From: Panaeolus papilionaceus
Lineage: Eukaryota; Basidiomycota; Agaricomycetes; Agaricales
Reading direction: 5' to 3'
Assembly: GCA_015501605.1 (NCBI GenBank)
Contig: JADNRZ010000003.1
Coordinates: 1 to 64,000, forward strand
Length of the DNA: 64,000 nucleotides
Below, one piece after another: positions 23,005 through 33,124 of the stretch (its first letter is position 1; each line of letters opens with the position of its first letter). A model generated the notes under the pieces. It was not told where the DNA came from, ran no database searches, and worked only from the letters and a program-made list of their open reading frames with translations. A program made the position numbers and the translations under genes.

Positions 23005-26000
23005 ATTAGTGGTTGGTCAAACGTCTTCCACGGGCGTCCAAGCCGAATAGGTTGGCTGTAAAGATTATGAGTCAGTTAAATTATCGGGTCTTGGACACGG
23101 GTAATACCTACCTAACTCTCCGACAGTCAGACCTACATAGGAGCAAGCAATGAGCATTCAAATCGATCGCAGCAATGGTCCAAAAGGATACTTACGACCC
23201 ATTTTCTTCCCTGAACCCTCCCCCAAACTTCCATCAGCGAGCATTTGCTAAACACGCAAGGGTAAGCAGCGCGTTACGAGCGACGGATCAATGAGACAAA
23301 CCTTGCGATTCTGCAGGTCAATAATACGGTCTTCAACCGTGTTGGTGATGACAAGCCGCTGGACCTTCACTTGACGTGTTTGGCCAAGGCGATGGACACG
23401 GTCCCAGGCTTGGGACTCAACGGCACGCGACCATGCAAGATCGAGAGAAATCACATTGTTTGCGCGAGTGAGATTGAGGCCAACACCTATCAGAACAATC
23501 AGCCTTGAACACGAGTTTGTGTTAGTGGAAGGGACGTACCACCACACTTTAAGGACATGAGCATGATCCTAGCCTTGTGCTTGGACATGAATACACGAAC
23601 GGCCTGGTCGCGCTTGTTTCGGTCCATGTCGCCTTGATATCTAAGCAAAAAGAAGTCAACATTAGTTGTTAAAATGTACTTTCTTGGACTTACTTGACGT
23701 GAACAATGCCCTTCTCGGTTAAGTAATCCGAGACGAGGGTGAGGCAGCTCGTCCACTGCGAAATAATCAAAATCTACAAAGTATTGAACTTGCATTACTA
23801 TTGAGATCGAGAACGGAATAACGGAGATACATACCTTCTCATCTGGACGCTTCTCGAAGCTTTCAAGGACGATTTGCATCATATACTAGAGAAAGGGGAA
23901 TCAGACCAATTCGAAAACGTAAAACGAACACTCATACCTTCATCTTTGTCGATGGAAGGAAACGTGACACATTCTCCATTGCCTCTTTAGCAAGCTGCTC
24001 CCTCGATTTCTTCCCAATCAAAACTTCGCTCTCCTCGGGGGTATCCATCTCATCATCGGAATCCAAAATAATATGCGCGCGTTTCTTGCCTAGGCGTTTC
24101 TTTGCCACTTGACGAGCATCCTTCTCTTCTTCGTCTTCGTCGCTCTCCACGATAAAATCGCTCATGTCGTCATCCTCGTCTTCATCATCGGAGACGACCA
24201 TACGTGTCTTCCTTAATTGGCGTGATCTTTTCTGTCCATAGGTCCCGTCTTCGTCTTCATCGTCGTTGTCGACGTCCATCTCATCTTCAGATGTGCATTC
24301 ATCATCCGAAACCTCCGAGTCTCCACGGAGCTCTTTGTCAGTAGGCTCAAAGGCAGATCGCGTAAAGAGCCTCTGCTTGCTAATAGCACCTCGGCATTTG
24401 GGACCTGGTTGGAAGCAAAAAATTAGATCAAACACAATGTAATACTATAATTGACAACTTACAAGTTGGGTCATCCTCGTTACCATTTGCGTTGACAGTA
24501 GGATTATCAATGACGCTGTCTGAAGTTGAGTTAGATATGAAAACTTTAAACAAGGGCAAAGAAAACGACGTACGAATACAGTCCTTGCAAAACACATGCT
24601 TGCACTCAGTGAAAACCGCAGTTTCGTCCATAAGCTCAAAGCAAATTGGGCAGTCCTCGTCCTCCAAAGCAGCGTTGGCGGACTGGGTGAAAAATATGTA
24701 TCAGCATCAGGTTGCATCAGAACATATGAGCAACAACCAACCTTTTTCTCAGCCTCCATGCGTTGAAGGACGCGCTTCTTTAACCACTCCTTCACCCCAT
24801 CAACGAACTCCTGAGATATCAACCTGCGTGCTCGGGTAACCTCAGTCGCCACTTCAGCACATGAATTGTCTACCTCTTCACGAGGAACAAATGCGGCGAC
24901 TTCCTCTTGAATCAAGCAAGGGTGGGAGCAAATTTGACGAAGTCGAAGAAGCAAAACCAATACTTGGTGGTAGTTCCTAAAAAATTGAATCAGTACTCCT
25001 AAGACTCTCATTTTTCAATTTGAGGGGAAACTTACTTTAGCACTGTACCGGCGCGCAAGAAGCGGTTGAACGTGGCTTGAGAACGAGCCTCAACCTAGAA
25101 AAGTCATTAAGATCGACCCAATTGAATCTTAAATATGGGCGTACCATAGTGTAAATACTCCTTTCCTCCTCAGTGAATTCCAACTGGGTAACGTCAATCT
25201 CCTTCACTGGAAGCTCAATCAAGCGCTTGCCATCCAGCTCAGACTCTTTAGTACGACGGATCTGGTAAAGCTTGAGAATGGCCTGCAGCCGTGTAACAGC
25301 AAGCGCAGCTAGTAATTAAATCGACATCAGCACACACAAAAATGTTGGTGGGTAAAAAACACGCACGATTCTTCTTCTCCTTACGAGCAATGTGCACATT
25401 AAACTCCTGCCAGTCGTACCAGGGACGAATCTTCAAGAAACGAAGGTAGCCGTAACAATCGACCAAGCTATTCATGATGGGCGTGCTAAAGGGATAAGAA
25501 AATAATCGTTGACGGTGGCTGAAGGCATAAAACAGCACTGAATCACTTACCCAGTCAAAACCCAGCGGTAGTTGGCTCGCAACTCGCTGGCCGCACGTGA
25601 AACACCTATAAAAGTGTCAGCCTACACCTTTTTTTCGAGCTTGAACAGAAGACTAACGTGTAGTCCTATTACGGATATTCTGTCCTTCATCAAGACTGAT
25701 GCGATACCACTATAAAATCAAGTCAATTAGCACCTGCCCTATCTAAACATACGTCCAGGGTACATACCTCGACCTGGAAGAGGAGACCGGCTAAATTAAA
25801 ATAGTGAGGCTCAATTAAGCTAAATTCTAACGTCAACAGTTACCTTCTTGCTTGCGCTTCTTGACCTTGTCATGCAGATCCTCATCGGAATCACTGACAA
25901 TAAAATCGTCACCTTTCTGCTTGCGCATCTTCTTCTTTTTCTTTGCCTGCATCTCGTAGTCGGGCCATTCAGCAGCCATGGTCTAGGATTTGGATTAGAA

Positions 26001-29000
26001 CATGACCCCCCAAGATATAACAGAAAAAACTCACCGCGTAGGTAGTCAACACGACGTCGTATTGGCGAATATCCTTGGCCCGACGAGGACGATTAGGACC
26101 TGGAGTTCATTTCGTGAGCGAAGACACTTCGTCGATAGACAAAAAACAAATACCGTGATAAATTAAAACCTTCAGGTCGTCGTTGGTCTTCATCTCAATC
26201 TCCATTTTCCACTGGTCGAGCAAAGCCAAAGGTGCCAAAATTAAAGTCGACTTATTGTCAGGGTCAGTCGAGCGATTCATCATTATCGTCGAAATCCTAG
26301 AAGAAAAACCAATAACATCGTGAGCCTATTGCTTCCCACGCAGAGCGAAAAGGTAAAGATACGTACATTTGCACGGTTTTTCCAAGACCCATATCATCAG
26401 CAAGGCAGCCGCCCTTAAGTGGGCCTCTCTCCTTCTCTAGCATCCAAGCGACACCAATGAGTTGGTGTGGCATCAGAGAAACGGCCATTCCTGGGAGCAG
26501 ATCGAACTGACTCTTCAAGCTGAGTTTTTTCAGGGCATCTTCAACGCTCGCGTTTCCATCAAAATGCTCAGCATTCCCGGCCATGACAAGGAATTTGTCA
26601 ATACTGTATACATAAATAAAATTAATGTTGAGACGAAAATGAAGAAGGATTCCACTTACTCATCAGGGTTCGCTTGAGGGCCTGCATAAAGATCGCGTCC
26701 ACGACCATAGTACAAACCACTCGAATCATGAGGGTCGCGTATCGGAGCGACGCGGATACCAATCTCACCCATCAGCTCCTCAGCTTTATGTGTGGCACGC
26801 AGCTCCTGTGCGTAATCTAAAGGGTGGCCAAACTCGTCCTCCTCCTCCTCCTCATCATCATCATCGTAAAGGCCCTTAAGTGCCCTTGCCAACATCGAGT
26901 CATCGCTGTTAGGTTCAACATGATTCGGTGGAGCCATGTCCACATCCTCATCGCTGTCATACTTTGCTTTCAGTGGAAAAGGGACTGGTTGCCGGGCTGG
27001 TGCGTCAGGCAGTCGCACGTTCGAACCAGATGCGATGGGCATATGCCCAAAGCGATCCTCGAATTTTACAGGAGCACGAGCAGGGGGAGCAGAAGGAGGG
27101 GGGAAAAGCCGGCCATGAATATTCGATCCAGATGCAATGCGCATGTTACCAGGGTGACTCTCAGCTTTGACAGGAGCACGAGTGGGAGGAGCAGTAGGGG
27201 GGGAAACCCGGCGGCTAACAGTCGGTGAAGGGCTGCGAGATGCAACAGGTATCTCGTCTTCGGAGGCAGAACCAAAGGCCTCAGGCCTCTGGCCATTCCT
27301 GAGTGCCTTCCAGTAGTTCTTAACCTTCATCTCGGCGAGTTTTTTCTGGGCCCATAACTCGTACCCACTGAGCGGTTTGACAGGTTCAACCTCTTCGTCA
27401 TCATCCTCTGAGACATAATTGGCGCTGTGTTGTGTTTTTACATGAAGAGGATATGATTGCGGTTCTGCCTTGAGCCTTGATGGACCAGCAACCTGATTTT
27501 CTTGTTTCACTCGCACAGCTGGTGGTAAAGCTGGACGCGCTTTCTGGGGGTTTGGGATCTCCTGGACTGAAGCTCGAGACGTGCCGCTTGTCGACTTCTC
27601 GATCTGCAGGGGAGCACGCAGCTGTTGACTTGGCTTCTTGACGTCTTGAAGCGCTCCATGAAGGACGAAGGCTCCCTTGAGATCTTGCTCCTTGGGTTCG
27701 TTCTTGACCTGACTGCCAAAAAGATCCATTCGATTCAGGGGTGGCGCAACCTGCGGAGGCGCGTGCTTATATGCAGCGTTATCGGCTGCAGCGACATGAT
27801 GGGGCGCAGGAAGTCGCTTGACATCATTCTGGGCAGGAAGTGCGGGCGCCTGGGGGGCAACGACTATAGTAACAAGTGAGGAGGACAGAAAAACGCCTGG
27901 AAAACGGACACGTACGAGACATCGATGAATCTCCTTTCATGACTTTCTTGGGGCTGCCCATCATCGGGATGCGACTCTTCAGTTCTTCTTTTTGACGACG
28001 CAGGTCCTCTAATTTCGCCTTGACCTTTGCAATGCGGGTCAAGTCACCCTTGGTTTTAGTCTTCTTCCTTTGCAGACGGTCGTATTGGGTTTCGGTATCC
28101 AAGAACTCTTTGACGACATCTTGCATGTGTTCACGAGCTTCATCGGCATCGACGAAGGTTTTGGCCTCAACAATTGTGTTGGTCTTCGTAGCCAGAGGAG
28201 ATTTTGGAACAGAAGCTAGCGATTGGTTCTGCTTAAGTCTCTTTGGTGCGCGGAGGTCGATCTCATCGTGATCCACGTCCATTTCATGTCGGCCTTTGTC
28301 AAATGCGGTATCCGAGAGACGCTTGCGAGAAGGAGCTTCAGCCATTGCAATGGTACCTGTCTGCATCTCAGAAACACGGCGCGAAGCTGGAACAGACCAG
28401 ATATAAGAAATCCAATTGTATACCGTAACGCAGGCGTCGATGAGAGGCATTGTACTTACAGGACTGGGATGGATTCCCAACTCTAATTAAACCGTCCACA
28501 CGCTTGTCACGCGCATTTAGGGGACCCTGTGCAACAAAGAAACCATGAGAGCATTTTCATCAGATAAATGAGGGGAACAGACATTCTTGGCATCGGATTG
28601 AGCCTCTTGCTTGGCTTCCTGAGCCCTGCGACGAAGACAACTCTTCTTGTGGGTCGGATGTGATTCAATATGTTCCTAGACCAACACGTGTAAGTCGCGT
28701 CGCGTCGGTAAATATAACAGTGGGAAACGTACATGGAAGGCGGCAAGGGATCCAATTCCTGCTTGTTTTCCTCCATCCCTTCGTCCAACAATGGCTGTGA
28801 GTGGGATTTCGACGTTGCATCCCTGTTCGCGACACGTCAAGATACCGTCTAAAGATGATGCTCAGCACCCTTGATTCAACGTGATATATTGTCCTGAATA
28901 TATGCTCACATCCTTTTTTTGCCTGTTTAACAAGCGTGTACTGTTTCGAGCGCTTAGTCCAAGTTTCCCATGTATAACGAAAGAAAAGAAAAAAGACATA

Positions 29001-29312
29001 CATTGTCATCAAATGGGTATTGAGCGAGGTGTTGTTCTAAAGTTACAAGATAACTTTTGGGTATTAAGGAGTTCTATATGTCGAAACGAGGTCAGCAAAT
29101 TTATTTCTCGCCCCAATTGCTCATAAAAAGTGACAAAACGCGTCAATCCATCCCACACCCACAAAACCATGATGGTGTGAATGTGCTGTCATTGCCAAAA
29201 AAAAAAGGGCAATAACGACCCAAAAAGGGGTGAAAAGAGACAAAAGGCTTACTGGATACGAAGGCGAAAAACCAAAGTGCCTTTTGGCCAACTCCTGCAG
29301 ACCTGTTGCCAT
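23005..29312 (-). CDS. SNF2-family DNA translocase with embedded RING (Rad5/Rad16/Uls1-like)
   Basis: A nuclear ATPase/E3 ubiquitin ligase type, in many exons. In order: a likely N-terminal exon (MATGLQELAKRHFGFSPS, splice to the next exon not resolved); a Cys/His zinc-finger-like block (LDGILTCREQGCNVEI ... EHIESHPTHKKSC); a coiled coil (LQRKKTKTKGDLTRIAKVKA); a long proline/acidic region; and the ATPase. Walker A reads CLADDMGLGKTVQM, motif II LDEGQ instead of DEAH, motif III VLTGTP. The RING lies between the helicase halves (CPICFELMDETAVFTECKH ... CPKCRGAISKQ). An acidic linker of about 100 aa follows, then the C-terminal helicase lobe (ILISQWT-like region, YQGDMDRNKRDQAV, AWDRVHRLGQTRQVKVQRL). 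The protein ends NLFGLDARGRRLTNH. The family acts in DNA damage tolerance or SUMO-directed chromatin remodelling; several VVSDDED/IILDSDDE-type motifs favour a Uls1-like role (inference). Confidence 0.85.
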
Positions 29313-30327
29313 TGTGGTCACAGTCTTAGACCACTGAGGTTGATGATGGTGGGGAGGAAAGAAAAGCAGGAGGGATTCACTGTAAACCCGAACCAGGGAC
29401 GCGTTCGTAATTCCCACGGACTAATTTATTGCGCGTCTGTCACCTAATTGATGCTGTCACGATCGCGACTAGAGCAGTGTCCAATATTGCAGTGATAGTC
29501 GGAAAGAAAAGAGGTAAAAGTAAAGCAGAGAAAAGAGTTATGAGAGGAAGGATCCAAATTCATTGGCCTTTATATCTTGTCAAATGCACAATGGCCCATT
29601 GTTAATGTTAAAGGCTTGATCTACATTTCTTTGGAAATTAATTTTGACAAAGCGTCCGCTGCCCGTCTTGCTCTTTACACCATTTTGAGCGAGCGTTTGT
29701 TTTGAATGTGGGTTAGGGGATATCTTTTTTATGTTGTGATGATGCCCAGCTCGTAAAAAGTCCATCAAACTCCGAGTCCGAACCTGACCATAAGCTGGGA
29801 CAGGGGCGAATTTTAAGGTTGCAGGGTCGAAGAGCTACTTATTCGGCGAACACTGACCCAAATCATACTGGGCCACTGCAGAGACTCGGATGTGCAGCAG
29901 TGCTCATTTCTCATAATCAACATGAACCGTGTATCTCAGCAGTAATTACACCTCAAAGTACTGAACTACAAGCCAAAAAATCACAACACCGACCCTCCAT
30001 CTCGAATCAAACATAATACCCACAACAAACATGAGCTCCTCGGAGCACTCTCAATATCCATACCCTGGGTGTGGGCGTGGGTCATCTCAGGAGGTTAACT
30101 TTAGACAGACTGCGCTTGTCAATCGCCAATTTTATCTCGTTTCGATCAATTGTGTACCAAAACTCGGGTTAAACTGTATTTTTAGGTCAGAACCATATGC
30201 ACTGCTGTTACCACAACCTCCAAAGGTGTGCAGCAGAGTTCTCTTTCACAATCGCACCCCACTTGGATCCCAGGATGCAATGGTTGCAGATACAGGACAG
30301 TATAAATACAGCATGTACATATCAGAT
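29313..30327. other. Intergenic; start of a tandem-duplicated block
   Basis: 29313-30126 holds the promoter of the SNF2 gene and no other gene I can support. From about 30127 the DNA is repeated at 31482 (see the repeat entries), here as 3' flank of orphan copy 2. Confidence 0.5.
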
Positions 30328-31481
30328 TCAGACAAACTCGGCTCGCTTCAACAATTCGTCAATTTGATCCGCTATTATCTCTGTCACTTCCTCTTCCTCT
30401 TTTCCATCATGGAGGAGCCTATACTTCACCCATGGGCCATTCACATAGCTTGTCCCATAATCTTTGATCACAAACTCAAATTGGCAACCTTGTTCATCGA
30501 CTGAGCGCATCCTGCAATTGATGAGCCTGGCAAGGTCCCTTTGCATTGCCTTGTCGATAAACTCCGGGTGAAAGTCCATCGTCCCGGGCCCCTCCAGCTC
30601 CTCACGGCAAGCGTGCCTAGATGTACCATCTGTGTTAGCGAATAAGTGGGGTATAATATGTTACAGTATGACTCACACCCTTGCCTCAGCAGCGTTTATG
30701 ATAGGAAATTTTAGGGGGTCGCTATCCTGCAGTTCAAACGTCATCACCATACCCACAACAAAATCGGCCGCCATGTTCTTGAGGAAATAACTGTAGCATT
30801 GTCAGGAGATGTGAACTGATAGAACTCATGCACAAATATAACGATGGGCTTACTCCGCTATGCACGTCGGTTTCATCTCTAGGATACTGTCTACCGTCTT
30901 AAACATTTCCTCCCATGTTGGCGACCCAACAACGACACGGATAGTCTGGGGGTCTGACCTGGCATATAGACATAATTCATTCCACCGATTCATTGCAATA
31001 TTACGGGGGATTTCTGAGCGTATTTCGTCGAACATGAGGGTAATATTGAAGGCTTTTCGCATCTGGACTCTCGCACTTTCTGCTGCATATTGGTAGTGGA
31101 ACAACTTGTCGACGAATGTCTGAGCACGAGGATCTAGCTGTGAAGGTTGATTTTTAGGCATGTTAACAGTTTTATAGGAGGAGAAAGCAAGAGTATCGAG
31201 TTAGTCGGTTAGTGTTGGTGGTAAATTTTAAAAGCTTGAGGGAATGAAATTGAGGTGAAACAAATATTCAGTCAGATCAAGTGACAACCAATTTTGAATA
31301 ATGATCGACGGGAAGCACCTCAGCTGCCAAGCAAACACCTAGAGAAAGAAACGGATCAACAATTGTGTGCTACAACAATGGACAATGGAGGATGGAAACA
31401 GTAGGAATGTGTATAGAGTCAGAGAAGTTATTGTGTACAGACAAATAGTTGTGTATAGAGAGAGATGTAAAAAAGAGACGA
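30127..31481. repeat. Tandem duplication, unit 1 (about 1.35 kb)
   Basis: The whole unit, consisting of 3' flank, orphan gene copy 2 and its promoter, is repeated head-to-tail in the next 1.33 kb. Both units start at AATTTTATCTC and contain the same 3' flank (TGTACCAAAACTCGGGTTAA). Both end in the same upstream block (ACAAATAGTTGTGTATAGAG). Non-coding parts align as well as exons, so the event is fairly recent. Confidence 0.85.
30328..31161 (-). CDS. Orphan basidiomycete family protein, copy 2 (236 aa)
   Basis: Exons 30854-31161, 30677-30790 and 30328-30616 (minus) join to 236 aa. The exon pattern matches the other copies, and introns interrupt the same codons. Family blocks are RAQTFVDKLFHYQYA, VVVGSPTWEEM, DYFLKNMAADFVVGM, and FEFVIKDYGTSYVNGPWV with YRLLHDGKEEEE, ending DQIDELLKRAEFV. 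The last about 45 residues are nearly identical to copy 3, while the middle exon and N-terminus differ more. There is no known domain, no signal peptide and no TM segment. The function is unknown; conservation of the FEFVIKDYGTSYVxGPWVxYRLL block suggests a structural or ligand-binding core. Confidence 0.8.
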
Positions 31482-32806
31482 GAATTTTATCTCATTTCTA
31501 TCAATTGTGTACCAAAACTCGGGTTAAACTGTATTTTAAGTCAAAACCATGTGCACTGCTGTTACCACGACCTCCAAAGGTGTGCAGCAGAGTTTTCTTT
31601 CATAATCTCGACCCACCAGGATCCAAGGATGCGGTGGTTGAAGATACAGGACAACATAAATACAGTATGTACATATCAGATTCAGACAAACTCGGCTCGC
31701 TTCAACAATTCGTCAATTTGATCCGCTATTATCTCTATCACTTCCTCTTCCTCTTTTCCATCATGGAGGAGCCTATACTTCACCCATGGGCCCTTCACAT
31801 AGCTTGTCCCATAATCCTTGATCACGAACTCGAATTGAGAACCTTCTCTGTCCACTGAGCGCATCCGTCGACAGACGATTCCAGCCAGATTCCTTTGCAT
31901 TGCTTTGTCAATAAACTCTGGGTCAAAGTCTGTTGTCCCAGGCCCCTCGAGCTCCTCTTGACAAGCATGCCTAGATGTTCAGATTGACCATGTGAGTCTG
32001 TGAATAGGTGGGACATAATGCATTACTCACACCCTTGCCTCAGCAGCATTTATGATAGGAATCCTAAGGGGATCATTCCTCAGTTCAAACGATCTCACCA
32101 TACCCACAGCAAAATTGGCAGCGATATTCTTGAGGAAGTAGCTGTAGCATTGTTAGGAATGTGAATTGACAGAACTTTCACAAGTAGAGCGAAACAGACT
32201 CACTCCGCCATGCATGTGGGTTTCGTCTCTAGGATATTGTCGATAGTCTTCCACATCTCCTGCCATGTTGGCGATCCAACAATGACATGGACAGGGGAAT
32301 CTGTCCTTGCAAACACGCACAGTTCCTTCCACTGCTGCATTGCAATATTGTAGGGAATTTCTGAGCGCATTGCTTCAGACATGAGGTTAATATTGAAGGC
32401 CTTTCGCATCTGAACACTCGCTTTTTTTGCTTCATAATTATAGTGGAATAGCTTGTCCACAAATGTTTGAGCACGACTATTCAACTGTGGGGGACGCTTT
32501 TTATGCATGTTAACAGTTTACGAGATAGAGCAAGAGTATTGCGTTAGTAGGTTGGTGTTGGCGGTAGATTTTAAAGGCGTGAGGGAGTGAATTTCAGGCA
32601 AAACCTAGATTAATCAAGTGACGCCCGAATTTGGGTAATGATCGACGAGAAGCACCTCAATTACCAAACAGCGCTTGCGGAAGAAATGGATCAACAATTG
32701 TGTGCTACAACAATGGAGGATGGAAATAGTAGGGATGTGTATGAAGTCAGAGAAGTTACTGGGTACAGACAAATAGTTGTGTATAGAGAGATGTAAAGAA
32801 GAAATG
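31482..32806. repeat. Tandem duplication, unit 2 (about 1.33 kb)
   Basis: Second unit of the head-to-tail duplication, carrying orphan copy 3. It differs from unit 1 by substitutions and short indels in exons, introns, flank and promoter alike. Confidence 0.85.
31682..32508 (-). CDS. Orphan basidiomycete family protein, copy 3 (234 aa)
   Basis: Exons 32204-32508, 32031-32141 and 31682-31970 (minus) join to 234 aa. It has the same architecture as copy 2, with RAQTFVDKLFHYNYEA, VIVGSPTWQEMW, DYFLKNIAANFAVGM, and FEFVIKDYGTSYVKGPWV with YRLLHDGKEEEE. All splice sites and the frame are intact, so this is not obviously a pseudogene. No recognised domain. With copies 1 and 2 it forms a small local family likely unique to basidiomycetes (inference from not recognising it elsewhere). 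Confidence 0.8.
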
Positions 32807-33124
32807 AGATAAACAAGAAAAGAGAGTTGAAAATTGCATAGGAGAGACAGAGAGTGTGAAAGTGATGATCACAGCTAATCAAAACAACATAATAGAAGTG
32901 GAATAAGCGACAAAATGGTATAAAAGAGTGTTCAAAACGGTATACGCCATAGCAGAAAATAAGAAGACGACGTTGTAATGGTATGACGAGGTATCCAGAG
33001 AGCATATGGAAAACAACAACATAAACGAGCGAGCACGGATAAAACCCAAGAATGAAAGAGGAAAAAATACAAGAAGCAGAGAAAGCGACAGAGCATTCAG
33101 ACACAAAAAGCAGCGCTAACGCAA
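32509..33124. other. Promoter of orphan copy 3 and 3' flank of the velvet gene
   Basis: Includes the TAATGATCGACGAGAAGCACC element (about 32636-32656) also found before the other copies. 32807-33124 is AT-rich, purine-biased, without a supportable gene. Confidence 0.5.

Noticed and set aside
26824..27228. 134-codon plus-strand ORF opposite the SNF2 proline/acidic region
   Set aside because: Shadow ORF in low-complexity sequence, with no independent features.
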